From positions 1 through 64,000 of the forward strand of contig CANQTO010000011.1 in the NCBI GenBank assembly GCA_947626785.1: a stretch of 64,000 nt of DNA, given 5' to 3'. Shown piece after piece: positions 24,839 to 33,912 of this stretch. A model generated the notes under the pieces. The model worked only from the letters and a program-made list of their open reading frames with translations, had not been told where the DNA came from and searched no databases. The number at the start of each line of letters is the position of its first letter. The stretch's first letter is position 1. This stretch comes from an uncultured Oscillospiraceae bacterium (GTDB taxonomy: Bacteria > Bacillota > Clostridia > Oscillospirales > Oscillospiraceae). Made by a program: the position numbers and the translations under genes.

Positions 24839-24874
24839 AAAAGAGCCTCCACTTTTTCCTGTGGAGGCTCTTTT
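24839..24874 (+). terminator. Terminator after the recombinase gene
   Basis: 14-bp stem AAAAGAGCCTCCAC (24839-24852) / GTGGAGGCTCTTTT (24861-24874). A smaller hairpin (TTTTTGCG/CGCAAAAA) precedes it. The rest of the 24779-25101 gap holds a direct repeat GGGCAGGTTTTT (24875-24886 and 24894-24905) and the promoter of the next operon. Confidence 0.85.
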
Positions 24875-24951
24875 GGGCAGGTTTTTACAGGCCGGGCAGG
24901 TTTTTCCTTCTGCGCGGCCCTCTTCCCATGTCATTTTGTATGTATTTACCC

Positions 24952-24980
24952 TTGCATGTGCTCCTGTTTTGTGCTAAGAT
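24952..24980 (+). promoter_or_regulatory. Candidate promoter of the surface-glycan operon
   Basis: TTGCAT (24952-24957), 17-nt spacer, TAAGAT (24975-24980). The predicted leader is about 115 nt to the ATG at 25102. It is the only good promoter I see before the long rightward gene run. Confidence 0.6.
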
Positions 24981-25101
24981 AGCCCTGCGATTTGTGAGCT
25001 GTTCACTTTTTCCCTTTCTTTTTTGATTTTAATACGACAAATTATTCATTTTGTGATGACCGGAGTGGCCGATTTAGCCGGCGGCGGGAGGCGCCGTAAC
25101 G

Positions 25102-25965
25102 ATGGATGCGAGAATAAGAGAACGGAGCGGAGAGACACGGAGCCGGGTCCGGCGCGCGGAGCGGCAGGACCGGGGCTACCAGATGAGCCGGGAGGATATG
25201 GCCCGATTCCTGACGGAGCTGGAGGCCAGAGGCCGGGCTTCCGAGACGGCGGAGCGCTACCGCACGGCCTTAGAGCGGCTGTACCAGGCTCTGCCGGAGG
25301 ATAAGCGTATCCGGGAGGGGACGCTGGCCCAGTGGCGGGAGGAGCTGCTGGAGAGCGGCTATTCCCCGGCCAGCGTGAATGTGATCTGCGCCGCCTGCGA
25401 CAACTTCCTGGATTTCGTAGGACACCGGGAGGTCCAGCTGGGGGACCGGCTCTCCTCCGGGGACCGGCCCCAGCCGGAGTTGACGCGGAGCGAGTATCTG
25501 CGGCTTTTGCAGACGGCGAAGAATCTGGGGGACGAACGGAGTTATCTGCTGGTCAAGGTCTTTGCCACCACGGGCATATTCGTGCAGGAGCTGCCGGAGG
25601 TGACGGTGGAGAATGTGAAGGCGGAGCGCTTCCCGGTGACGCACCAGGGGGTGCGGCGGATGGTCCGGGTGCCGGGCTGTCTGAAGGAGGAGCTGCTGGA
25701 CTACGCAAAGCGGCAGGGCGTCACGGAGGGGCCCATCTTTGTGGGCCGGACGGGGCATCTGCTGCACCGGAGCCGGGTGGCGGTGCTGATCTCCCAGCTG
25801 AGCCGGGAGGCTCAGGTGCCGGAGGAGAAGGGCAACCCCAGATGCTTACAGAAGCTGTACAGAAATACCCTGGCGGCGGTGGAAGCCAACATGGCGCTGC
25901 TGATCGAGCAGGCTATGGACCGGCAGCTGGAGCAGGAACAGCTCACCGCGGGGTGGGAGGTATGA
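25102..25965 (+). CDS. Tyrosine-recombinase-like protein lacking catalytic residues, first gene of the glycan operon
   Basis: 287 residues. The N-terminal part (about 28-110) is a recognisable core-binding domain and the following part follows the catalytic-domain plan, but the active site is gone. The usual TGxRxSEL reads TGIFVQEL (Arg replaced by Phe), the H-x-x-R box reads CLQKLYRN, and the LGH and C-terminal Tyr motifs are missing. It is therefore unlikely to cut DNA; a DNA-binding regulatory role is plausible. It ends 7 nt before the ABC permease gene, so it is cotranscribed with the glycan genes. Confidence 0.75.
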   Translation: MDARIRERSGETRSRVRRAERQDRGYQMSREDMARFLTELEARGRASETAERYRTALERLYQALPEDKRIREGTLAQWREELLESGYSPASVNVICAACDNFLDFVGHREVQLGDRLSSGDRPQPELTRSEYLRLLQTAKNLGDERSYLLVKVFATTGIFVQELPEVTVENVKAERFPVTHQGVRRMVRVPGCLKEELLDYAKRQGVTEGPIFVGRTGHLLHRSRVAVLISQLSREAQVPEEKGNPRCLQKLYRNTLAAVEANMALLIEQAMDRQLEQEQLTAGWEV

Positions 25966-25972
25966 GGACCGT

Positions 25973-27409
25973 TTGAAGATCAAGAAAATTTTTGCGTGGA
26001 CCCTGGCGGCCTATGCTGCGCTGGCAGTCCTGCTGTATATCCTGATGGGCTATCAGCTGCACTACCGGGAGTCGAGAGGCGATCTTGCGATGCCCGCGGC
26101 GGAGGCCGGAACGGTGGAGCTGGTCCAGGGGGCCGTGGTAGAGCAGCGCTTCTCGGCGAAGATCCAGCGGCTCCGGTCCGTCTCCGTCCAGTGGGGGACC
26201 TATTACCGGCCCAACGCCGGTACGGTGACCATGGAGCTGCTTAACGAGGCGGACGGGACCCTGTTGATGAGCGGCAGCTTTGACGCCGCCGCGATCACCG
26301 AGAACGGGACGACGGAGATCCGATCCGAGGAGCCCATCGAGACGGCCTATCTGGCGCCGCTGCTGCTGCGTGTCACGGCAGATTCCCAGCCGGGCAGCGC
26401 CGTGTCGCCCATGATGTGCCTGACGGCGCCGGGACAGGATGAGGACAGCCCACCCTTTGCGCTGACGCTGAACGGCGCGCCCACAGACGGCGTGCTGTGT
26501 TTCTCCGCCTCGGGGGAGGACTACATCTGGACCGGCCTGCACTATTGGCAGTTCGCGGCGGGCTTCGGCCTGCTGCTGGCTCTGGCGGAGCTCTTCATCT
26601 GGAACCGGTACAAAAAGGGAAAGCACAGCTATGTGATCAACGCCCTGACGGCACTGGAGAAGTACGGATTTCTGATCCGGCAGCTGGTGAGCCGGGACTT
26701 TAAGTTGAAGTATAAGCGCTCCATCCTGGGCGTGTTCTGGAGCTTTTTGAACCCGCTGCTGACCATGGCGGTCCAGTACGCGGTGTTCTCCAGCCTCTTT
26801 AGATTTGATATCCCCTACTATCCCGTGTACCTGATCACGGGCATCGTGCTGTTCAACTTTTTCACGGAAGCCAGCAACATGTCCCTGATGTCCATCCTGG
26901 GCAACGCGGGGCTGATCACGAAGGTGTATGTGCCTAAGTACATCTATCCGCTGACCCGGGTGCTGTCCTCCCTGGTGAACCTGATGATCTCCCTGATCCC
27001 GCTGCTGCTGGTGGCGCTGTTCTCGGGGCTGCTGCCCACGAAGGCCTGGCTTCTGCTGCCCTTCCCGCTGCTGTGCCTGGCGGTGTTCAGCCTGGGCTTC
27101 GGCCTGATCCTGGCCTCGGCTATGGTGTTTTTCCGGGACGTGCAGTTTTTGTGGGGCGTGCTGAGCATGATCTGGATGTATCTGACGCCTGTTTTTTACC
27201 CGGCGAGCATCCTGCCGGAAAATGTGGTCTGGGTGCTGGATGTGAACCCCCTGTACTATTTTATCAGCTTTGCCCGGTCCTGCGTCATCAACGGCGTGTC
27301 GCCGGAGCCGATGGCATATGTGCAGTGCGTGGGCGTGGCCCTGTTGATGCTGCTGTTGGGGGCGCTGGTGTTCTATAAGACCCAAGACAAATTCGTACTG
27401 TATCTGTGA
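25973..27409 (+). CDS. ABC-2 type polysaccharide export permease with N-terminal extracytoplasmic domain
   Basis: 478 residues. The C-terminal two thirds is a TagG/Wzm-type permease with about six membrane segments, including FLIRQLVSRDFKLKYKRSILGVFWSFLNPLL split over the first loop and LTPVFYPASILP. Unusually there is an N-terminal extension of about 200 residues: a membrane helix (about 7-27), a beta-rich domain of about 155 residues facing outside, and a second helix (about 188-206). Starts with TTG and GAGG just upstream. Partner of the ATPase at 27419; together they export an undecaprenyl-linked glycan. Confidence 0.88.
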   Translation: MKIKKIFAWTLAAYAALAVLLYILMGYQLHYRESRGDLAMPAAEAGTVELVQGAVVEQRFSAKIQRLRSVSVQWGTYYRPNAGTVTMELLNEADGTLLMSGSFDAAAITENGTTEIRSEEPIETAYLAPLLLRVTADSQPGSAVSPMMCLTAPGQDEDSPPFALTLNGAPTDGVLCFSASGEDYIWTGLHYWQFAAGFGLLLALAELFIWNRYKKGKHSYVINALTALEKYGFLIRQLVSRDFKLKYKRSILGVFWSFLNPLLTMAVQYAVFSSLFRFDIPYYPVYLITGIVLFNFFTEASNMSLMSILGNAGLITKVYVPKYIYPLTRVLSSLVNLMISLIPLLLVALFSGLLPTKAWLLLPFPLLCLAVFSLGFGLILASAMVFFRDVQFLWGVLSMIWMYLTPVFYPASILPENVVWVLDVNPLYYFISFARSCVINGVSPEPMAYVQCVGVALLMLLLGALVFYKTQDKFVLYL

Positions 27410-27418
27410 GGGCGGGTC

Positions 27419-28150
27419 ATGAGCAGAACGATGATAGAAGTGAACGACGTGACCATGCGTTTTCACATGAACAACGACAAGATCATGTCGCTGAAGGAGT
27501 TCGTGACCACGGCGCTGCGTGGAAAGCTCCACTACGATGAGTTCACGGCGCTGGACCATGTGTCCTTTTCCGTGAGGAAGGGGGAGACCCTGGGCCTTAT
27601 CGGTCGGAACGGGGCCGGAAAAAGCACGATGCTGAAGGTGATCTCGGGCATCCTGAAGCCCACCGGCGGCAGTGTGGCGGTCCACGGGAACGTGGTGCCC
27701 ATGCTGGAGCTGGGCAGCGGCTTTGACTTCGATTTGACGGGGAGAGAGAACATCTTCCTGAACGGGGCCATTTTGGGCTACACAGAGGAATATCTCAAGG
27801 AAAAGTACGACGAGATCGTCGCCTTTTCAGAACTGGGCCCCTTCATCGAGTCGCCCCTGCGGAACTACTCCTCTGGGATGCTGGCCCGGCTGGCTTTCTC
27901 GGTGGCGGCGATGGTGCAGCCGGAGATCCTGATCGTAGATGAGATCCTGTCGGTAGGAGACGCGGCGTTTCAGGAGAAGAGCCGGGCGCGGATGATGGAG
28001 CTGATGGGCGGCGGCACGACGGTGCTGTTCGTGTCTCACAGCCTGGACCAGATCCGGGAAATGTGCGGCCGGGTGGTCTGGCTGGAGCAGGGGAAGGTCA
28101 AAATGATCGGCCCGGCAAAAGAAGTCTGCGGCGCCTATGTGGGCGCATGA
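27419..28150 (+). CDS. ABC transporter ATPase for polysaccharide/teichoic acid export
   Basis: 243 residues, TagH/Wzt-type. Walker A GRNGAGKST near residue 63, signature YSSGMLARLAFSVA, Walker B ILIVDEILSVGDAAF, and the switch His in VSHSLDQI. There is no C-terminal glycan-recognition domain, so it is the short form. Nine nt after the permease gene. Confidence 0.93.
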   Translation: MSRTMIEVNDVTMRFHMNNDKIMSLKEFVTTALRGKLHYDEFTALDHVSFSVRKGETLGLIGRNGAGKSTMLKVISGILKPTGGSVAVHGNVVPMLELGSGFDFDLTGRENIFLNGAILGYTEEYLKEKYDEIVAFSELGPFIESPLRNYSSGMLARLAFSVAAMVQPEILIVDEILSVGDAAFQEKSRARMMELMGGGTTVLFVSHSLDQIREMCGRVVWLEQGKVKMIGPAKEVCGAYVGA

Positions 28151-29208
28151 GAGATCGGGCAAAAATGGGAAACAAATTAAGCATTATCATTCCCGCCTAT
28201 AACGTTGAGCCCTATATTTCCATGTGCCTGGACAGCGTTCTGGCTTGCCCCTCGAAGGAGATCGAGGTCATCTGTATCGATGACGGCTCCACGGACGGCT
28301 CCGGAGCGATCATCCGCGCGTACGCCCAGAGGGACGCGCGCATTTCGGCGCTGAGAACGGAAAACAGAGGCCTGAGCGCGGCGCGCAATACAGGCCTTGA
28401 GCGCGCGAAAGGCGAGTATGTCCTCTATGTAGACAGCGACGACTGCGTACTTACAAAGCATTTGGCGCGGCTGCTCTCTCTGATGGAGGCGCATCCGGAC
28501 GCGGATGTTTTCATGACGGATTACCGAATGTTTTACCAGACCGCCGGGGAGATCCGCGAGAAGACCTTTTTTTCGATAGGAGAACAGAGCGACGGAGCGG
28601 AGGGCATGGCCTGCCTGCCTCAGGTACTGAGCAAACGGGAGTGCTTCTGGAACGTATGGCGCTACGTGTACCGGAGAAAGTTTCTGCTGGCTCAACAGAT
28701 AAGGTTCCGGGAAGGCGTTTTGAGCGAGGATGTGGACTACACAACGCGCGTATTCCTCGCCGAGCCGCGGATCGTTTTCTTACACTGCCCGTTTTACTGC
28801 TATAGGAAAGCACGGGGGGATTCCATCACCGGGAGCATCTCGGTAAAACGTGTCCTGGACACGGTGGGCATGCTGGAGAGCAGTATCCGGCTGTTGGCCG
28901 GTTCCGATTTCCCGTGGAAGCAGCTGCTGATGGAGCAGTATCAGTTTGAACTGGTCCTGACGATGGCGCAGCTTACCGAATTGCCGGAAGAACAGCGCCC
29001 GGCCGTTCTGAAAAAGCTTCAGACGGCTCTCCCGGCTCTGGCAGCTGGGGAGGACAGGACAGCGCATTTTGCCGGGCGGGTTTGCTCTATTCTTGGCGTG
29101 CAGGCAGTTTCCAGGCTCCTGTATCTGATCAAAAGGCTGAGGCGCCGGGCGAGGAAAAGATGGAAAACAGGGGATGAGGATGAATGGATATGGACCGAAA
29201 ATGCGTAA
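28147..29208 (+). CDS. Family 2 glycosyltransferase
   Basis: 353 residues. GT-A fold with LSIIIPAYNVEPYISMCLDSVLA, IDDGSTDGSG, ENRGLSAARNTGLERAKGEYVLYVDSDD in separate blocks, giving the nucleotide-sugar and DxD motifs. A weak C-terminal basic tail. It probably adds a sugar to the lipid-linked repeat unit. Start ATG 28147 overlaps the ATPase stop (ATGA); ATG 28165 is an alternative. Sugar specificity cannot be told. Confidence 0.88.
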   Translation: MRDRAKMGNKLSIIIPAYNVEPYISMCLDSVLACPSKEIEVICIDDGSTDGSGAIIRAYAQRDARISALRTENRGLSAARNTGLERAKGEYVLYVDSDDCVLTKHLARLLSLMEAHPDADVFMTDYRMFYQTAGEIREKTFFSIGEQSDGAEGMACLPQVLSKRECFWNVWRYVYRRKFLLAQQIRFREGVLSEDVDYTTRVFLAEPRIVFLHCPFYCYRKARGDSITGSISVKRVLDTVGMLESSIRLLAGSDFPWKQLLMEQYQFELVLTMAQLTELPEEQRPAVLKKLQTALPALAAGEDRTAHFAGRVCSILGVQAVSRLLYLIKRLRRRARKRWKTGDEDEWIWTENA

Positions 29209-30236
29209 ATGCGCCGAAGGTCTCCGTGATCGTCCCTGTTTTTAATGTAAAGCCGTACCTGAAAGACTGTCTGGACAGTATTCTCGGCCAGACGCTGACC
29301 GATATCGAGGTCCTCTGCGGCGATGGGGGCTCTACCGACGGGTCCCTGGAGCTGCTGCGAGAATATGAGTGCCGGGACCCCCGGGTATCTGTCCTGAGCA
29401 AGCCCGGCTCCGGCTACGGCCAGTCGGTCAACGACTGCGCGAGAAGGGCCAGAGGAAAGTATATCGGCATTGTGGAGTCGGACGATCTCATTAAAGCTGA
29501 TATGTACGAGCTGCTGTACGAAGAGGCGGAGAGAAAAAACCTGGATTGGGTGCGGGGGGACATTTATTTCTATTTCGCCCCGCCGGGGAAGAAGCCTGTT
29601 TTAAGATACGAAAAGATCATCATCGGAAACTTTTACGGAAAGGTATTGGATCCCCAAAAGGATTTCCGGCCTTACCGGAGCCGGTTGAGGACCTGGAGCG
29701 GCCTTTACCGCCGGAGCTTCCTGGAGGCCAACGGCATCACCCACAACGAGACGCCCGGGGCTGCCTATCAGGATGTGGGGTTTTATCTGAAGACCCTGTA
29801 TCATGCCCGGCGTGTGGCCTTTGTGCGCAAGGGGCTGTATATGTGGAGGCAGGATAACCCGGCCTCTTCCAGCCACTTTGAATCTGCCAGTTTGGTGGAG
29901 AAGGCCTTTCGCGAGTGGGACCTGGACAGGGAGTATCTGCGGAGCTGCCAGGGCCTGAGCGCGCAGGCCGTATCCGGATTTTATTACCGGGAGTTTTTAT
30001 CCCTCCTCTGGGCGCTGGACCGCGCGGACGGAGAGGTTCGAGAGCGCGCGGGAGCGGCAATACGGCAGCGCGTTGAGCAAAATCAGCAAGACGGCCGGTA
30101 CAGCCGCCCGTTCTTTAGTGCCCGGGAGTGGAGACAGCTGAAGCGATTCCTCAAAACAGGAGAGACGATGGATGTACGCCGGAAGATCCACCTTTGGATA
30201 CGAAGGCTGATCATAAAGAGCAGATCCTTTTTATAA
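29184..30236 (+). CDS. Family 2 glycosyltransferase
   Basis: 350 residues. VSVIVPVFNVKPYLKDCLDSIL, then a variant GDGGSTDGS in place of DDGSTD, and the acceptor-side VESDDLIKADMYE. C-terminal part contains RTWSGLYRRSFLEANGI and AAYQDVGFYLKTL, typical of this subgroup. It overlaps the end of the previous gene by 25 nt. Acts on the cytoplasmic side on an undecaprenyl-linked intermediate, by context. Confidence 0.86.
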   Translation: MDMDRKCVNAPKVSVIVPVFNVKPYLKDCLDSILGQTLTDIEVLCGDGGSTDGSLELLREYECRDPRVSVLSKPGSGYGQSVNDCARRARGKYIGIVESDDLIKADMYELLYEEAERKNLDWVRGDIYFYFAPPGKKPVLRYEKIIIGNFYGKVLDPQKDFRPYRSRLRTWSGLYRRSFLEANGITHNETPGAAYQDVGFYLKTLYHARRVAFVRKGLYMWRQDNPASSSHFESASLVEKAFREWDLDREYLRSCQGLSAQAVSGFYYREFLSLLWALDRADGEVRERAGAAIRQRVEQNQQDGRYSRPFFSAREWRQLKRFLKTGETMDVRRKIHLWIRRLIIKSRSFL

Positions 30237-30265
30237 CAACATCATCAAAAAAGGAGATAGACCCT

Positions 30266-31579
30266 ATGGCGGCAATGACAAACGAGAAAGAAAAGAAACC
30301 GTTTGAGATTCAGAAACACAAGAGATGGGAACACCCAAAAGTTACGGTTATCGTACCTGTGTATAAGGTGGACAAGTATCTGACCCAGTGTCTGAACAGC
30401 ATCGTGAACCAGACGATGGAGGAGCTGGAGATCATCATAGTGGATGAGGGCGACCGGGACCGCTGCCGGGAGATCATCGACTATTTTGAAGCGCATGACC
30501 CGCGTATCGTCGCGCCGCACCGGAAAAACGGCGGATACGGGGCGTCCTGCAATCTGGGGATCGATATGGCCCGGGGCGAATATATGGCGATCGTGGAGTC
30601 GGATGACTATATCGAGCCGGAAATGTACGAGGAAATGTATGCCTACGCCAAAGCCCTGGATGCGGATGTGGTAAAGACTCCGTATTATGAAGTGTTTTGT
30701 GATGGCCGGAGATTCGACTGTAATTACAGAAAATATATAAAAGAAAAAGTTCCGCAGAACATATGCTTTTCGGTAAAAGATTTTGGAGAGATATTGCAAG
30801 TACATCCGTCCGTATGGAGTGGACTTTATAAAACAGAATATGTCAATAAGAAAAAGATTCGCTTTGTGACAAAGAAAGGATCGTATGTAGACTGCGGGTT
30901 TAGAGTTTCCATGATGGAAACAGAGCGAATGGCATGGCTAGATAAGCCTTATTACAATTGGAGGGTAGATAGTGAAGGATCATCTACCAACACATATAAA
31001 ATAAATCAAATGATAGAGCGATGGGAAGAATTCCTCGCTACGTTTGACGATCGAAAAGAAGAATTCGAGAAGTATTATGCCGCTCATCTTATAGGAGAAG
31101 TTTGGAGAAATTTAATTGATTCAGTTCGGTTTCATAGAATCAGGCCGACGGATCAGGATTACGAAAGAATAGGAAAAATTATCCAATATTTCCCAGAGCA
31201 AGCCATTTTGGATTCGAATGAAATGGACACTTTTCTCAAAAAAAGAATGATTCTTATGAGAAATGATCCATCAACAATTAAAAAAATAGCAGAAAAAGGT
31301 AAGCTCCTTTCTCAAGCAAAGAATAAGATAACACATTATTTAGAAACATTGTGCAACCCATTTTTGTTGCTCTTTGCGTTTGTTGGGTTTGAAACTTTTG
31401 GAAGAGTAGCATATTTCCTTGAAAAATATGCAGATAACAAGGCGTTTAGTGTTTTAAGCGGTTTGTTCTACATAATCGCGCTTATCTGTATTGTAACCAT
31501 TGTTTTAGTATTCGCTGCAAAGGTTGCACGGAAATGTCTTAATTATGTACGCCGGCGTTATAAGGAGAAGCTTCAATGA
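30266..31579 (+). CDS. Family 2 glycosyltransferase with C-terminal membrane anchor
   Basis: 437 residues. The GT-A core is related to the preceding gene (VTVIVPVYKVDKYLTQCLNSIVNQ, VESDDYIEPEMYEEMYAY, VWSGLYKTEYV). The last 90 residues add two hydrophobic segments (LCNPFLLLFAFVGF region and FYIIALICIVTIVLVFAA). The ATG at 30266 has AAGGAG upstream; the frame from 30128 is too long. From about 30700 to 31560 the DNA is distinctly AT-rich compared with the neighbours, which suggests that this part was acquired separately. Confidence 0.86.
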   Translation: MAAMTNEKEKKPFEIQKHKRWEHPKVTVIVPVYKVDKYLTQCLNSIVNQTMEELEIIIVDEGDRDRCREIIDYFEAHDPRIVAPHRKNGGYGASCNLGIDMARGEYMAIVESDDYIEPEMYEEMYAYAKALDADVVKTPYYEVFCDGRRFDCNYRKYIKEKVPQNICFSVKDFGEILQVHPSVWSGLYKTEYVNKKKIRFVTKKGSYVDCGFRVSMMETERMAWLDKPYYNWRVDSEGSSTNTYKINQMIERWEEFLATFDDRKEEFEKYYAAHLIGEVWRNLIDSVRFHRIRPTDQDYERIGKIIQYFPEQAILDSNEMDTFLKKRMILMRNDPSTIKKIAEKGKLLSQAKNKITHYLETLCNPFLLLFAFVGFETFGRVAYFLEKYADNKAFSVLSGLFYIIALICIVTIVLVFAAKVARKCLNYVRRRYKEKLQ

Positions 31580-32568
31580 TCATAACCAGAACGCCGTTTC
31601 GTATCAGTTTCGCCGGGGGAGGCAGTGATCTGCCCTCGTTTTACCGCCGGCACGAGGGCTGTGTTTTATCCACCACGATCAACAAATACATGTATGTGAT
31701 CATCCACCCCACCTTCAACCGGCAGGGGACGGTGGTCAAATACAACCGGACGGAGACGGTGAACAACATCCGGGATATCCAGCACCCCATCGCCCGGCAG
31801 CTGCTGCTGGACCATAAGATGGAGGGCGTCGAGATCGTGAGCACGGCGGATATCCCCTCCGGGACCGGCCTGTCCACCTCCAGCGCGTACACAGTGGGCC
31901 TGATCCACGCCCTGCACGCCTTCCAGGGCAAATTCTGCTCCCAGGAGCGCATCGCCCGGGAGGCCTGCGAGCTGGAGATCGAGAAGCTGGGCGAGCCCAT
32001 CGGCAAGCAGGACCAGTACGGCACGGCCATCGGCGGCCTGAAGCTCATCCGCTTCCGGGAGGACGAGTCCGTGGAGGTGGAGCCGATCATCATCGACCGG
32101 GGCACCCTCCGGCGGCTGGATGAGAATCTGCTGCTGTTTTATACCGGTATCACCCACTCGGCCGGGGAGATCCTGAAGGAGCAGAACGCGAACCTGACGG
32201 GGGAGGAGGACAAGTTCCGCAATCTTGTCCGCATGACGGAGCTCGCCTATGAGCTGCGGGACTCCCTGACGGCGGGAAATCTGGACGACTTTGGCCGTGT
32301 CCTGAACGAAAACTGGCTTTTGAAGCGGCAGATGGCCAGCCGCATATCCAACGATGTAGTGGAGAAGTATTACCGCCTGGCCATGGAAAACGGCGCTCTG
32401 GGCGGCAAGCTGCTGGGCGCCGGCGGCGGGGGATTTCTGCTGTTCTACTGCCCGAAGGAGCGGCAAAAGCGCCTGCGCAGCGCTTTGAGCGATCTGACAG
32501 AGCTGGCGTTTTCCATAGAAAACAGCGGAACAAAAGTGATCTATGTAGGAGAAAAGGATTGGGAATGA
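31576..32568 (+). CDS. hddA: GHMP kinase, D-glycero-alpha-D-manno-heptose-7-phosphate kinase (HddA-like)
   Basis: 330 residues. GHMP fold: TRTPFRISFAGGGSDLP at the N-terminus, the ATP loop IPSGTGLSTSSAYTVGL, and GGKLLGAGGGGFLLFYCP near the C-terminus, all characteristic of HddA-type sugar kinases. It would make the 1,7-bisphosphate from heptose-7-phosphate. The other three activities of the GDP-heptose pathway are encoded within 4.2 kb downstream, which supports the assignment. ATGA overlap with the preceding glycosyltransferase. Confidence 0.85.
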   Translation: MIITRTPFRISFAGGGSDLPSFYRRHEGCVLSTTINKYMYVIIHPTFNRQGTVVKYNRTETVNNIRDIQHPIARQLLLDHKMEGVEIVSTADIPSGTGLSTSSAYTVGLIHALHAFQGKFCSQERIAREACELEIEKLGEPIGKQDQYGTAIGGLKLIRFREDESVEVEPIIIDRGTLRRLDENLLLFYTGITHSAGEILKEQNANLTGEEDKFRNLVRMTELAYELRDSLTAGNLDDFGRVLNENWLLKRQMASRISNDVVEKYYRLAMENGALGGKLLGAGGGGFLLFYCPKERQKRLRSALSDLTELAFSIENSGTKVIYVGEKDWE

Positions 32569-33887
32569 TGGATAAAAAGAGAGATGTTTTGATCCTGGGG
32601 GCGGGCCTGTCCGCCATAAGCACGGCATATTTTTTGCAGGACAAGCCGGAGATCGGCTCCATCACGCTGCTGGAGAAGGAGGACCGGCCGGGCGGCCTGT
32701 GCCGCAGCATCCGGAAGGACGGCTACACCTACGATATCGGCCCGCACATCCTGTTTTCCAAGGACAAGGAGATGCTGGAGCTGATGCTGAGCGTGCTGGA
32801 CGAGGGCCGGAACGACCTGGTGCGCAGCAACCAGATCCTGTACAAGGGCCGCCGCATCCAGTATCCCTTTGAAAACGACCTGTCCAAGCTCCCCGAGGCG
32901 GAGCTGCAATACTGCATCAACGCCTTCAATAACAACCCCTATGAAGACTACGATGTGACGAACATGATCCAGTTCTTCCTGAAGACCTTCGGGGAGGGAA
33001 TCACGAACACCTATCTGCGGCCCTATAACGAGAAGATCTGGAAATACGACCCGGCGTTCATGAACACCAGCATGGTGGAGCGCATCCCCAAGCCCACCAG
33101 CGAGGAGATCCGCCGGAGCGCCGCCGGGGAGACGATCCAGGGCTATCTGCACCAGCTGTATTTCAGCTTCCCCTCCCAGGGGGGCATCCAGGCGGTGCCG
33201 GACGGCTTCCTGCGCCGGCTGAAGGGGGAGAAGTGCCGCGTGGTGTGCGGCGCGGAGGTGACAAGAGTGGAGAAGGCCGGGGAGCGCTGGCGCGTTCTGG
33301 CCGGCGGCGAGACCTACGAGGCGGACCAGCTCATCTCCACCATCCCCGTCCAGGCGCTGACCGGAGCCTGGGCCGGGACGACGCCGGAGCTTCAGGCCCA
33401 TGTGGACCGGCTGCGGTATAACTCCATCATCATCAGCTTCGTGCGCCTGCCCTACGACCTCTGCGGCGAGAACTTCGCCTTCATGATCCCGGACAAAAAC
33501 GTGCTCTTCCACCGCATCTCCAAGATGGATTTCCTGGGGGAGGCCTATCACCGCGCGCCGGAGGAGGCGACCTACATGGTGGAGGTCACCTACCGGAAAA
33601 ACGACCAGGTGGACAGGCTGACGGACGGGGAGTTCCGGGACCGGATCCGCCAGGGCCTGGTGGATATCGGGTTCGCAAAGGCCAAGGAGGACGCCGAGTT
33701 CATCGACATCACCAAATACCAGTACGCCTACGTGATCTACGACCTGGAGCACACCCAGAACATGGCGTACATCCGCAAACACTACAGCGACCGGGGCATC
33801 GTCCTGAACGGGCGCTTCGGCAACTTCGAGTACTGGAACATGGACAAGATCCTGCGGGAGAGCTTTGAACTGAGCAAGCGGCTGTGA
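32565..33887 (+). CDS. FAD-dependent amine-oxidase/UDP-galactopyranose-mutase-like flavoprotein
   Basis: 440 residues. N-terminal FAD-binding motif VLILGAGLSAISTAYFL, then LEKEDRPGGLCRSI and YDIGPHILFSKD, as in protoporphyrinogen oxidase/amine oxidase/UGM-related enzymes. The C-terminal part contains RYNSIIISF and late NGRFGNFEYWNMD, reminiscent of a mutase-like NAD(P)-binding protein in glycan loci. The reaction is not known; a sugar ring or redox modification of a nucleotide-sugar or lipid-linked sugar is a guess from context. ATG overlaps the hddA stop (ATGA). Confidence 0.75.
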   Translation: MMDKKRDVLILGAGLSAISTAYFLQDKPEIGSITLLEKEDRPGGLCRSIRKDGYTYDIGPHILFSKDKEMLELMLSVLDEGRNDLVRSNQILYKGRRIQYPFENDLSKLPEAELQYCINAFNNNPYEDYDVTNMIQFFLKTFGEGITNTYLRPYNEKIWKYDPAFMNTSMVERIPKPTSEEIRRSAAGETIQGYLHQLYFSFPSQGGIQAVPDGFLRRLKGEKCRVVCGAEVTRVEKAGERWRVLAGGETYEADQLISTIPVQALTGAWAGTTPELQAHVDRLRYNSIIISFVRLPYDLCGENFAFMIPDKNVLFHRISKMDFLGEAYHRAPEEATYMVEVTYRKNDQVDRLTDGEFRDRIRQGLVDIGFAKAKEDAEFIDITKYQYAYVIYDLEHTQNMAYIRKHYSDRGIVLNGRFGNFEYWNMDKILRESFELSKRL

Positions 33888-33912
33888 GCAATACGGAAAA
33901 AGGAGAAAAGCA

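Noticed and set aside
24875..24905. Short direct repeat GGGCAGGTTTTT as recombination (att) site
   Set aside because: Only two short copies 19 nt apart beside a terminator; no matching copy elsewhere to define an inversion or excision.
23860..25110. Invertible promoter controlled by the recombinase
   Set aside because: I searched by eye for long inverted repeats flanking the promoter at 24952-24980 and found none; the only inverted repeat lies in the recombinase leader.
25943..27685. 580-codon open frame on the minus strand
   Set aside because: Antisense to the ABC permease and ATPase genes; His/Gln/Arg-rich composition, no domains, no ribosome site.
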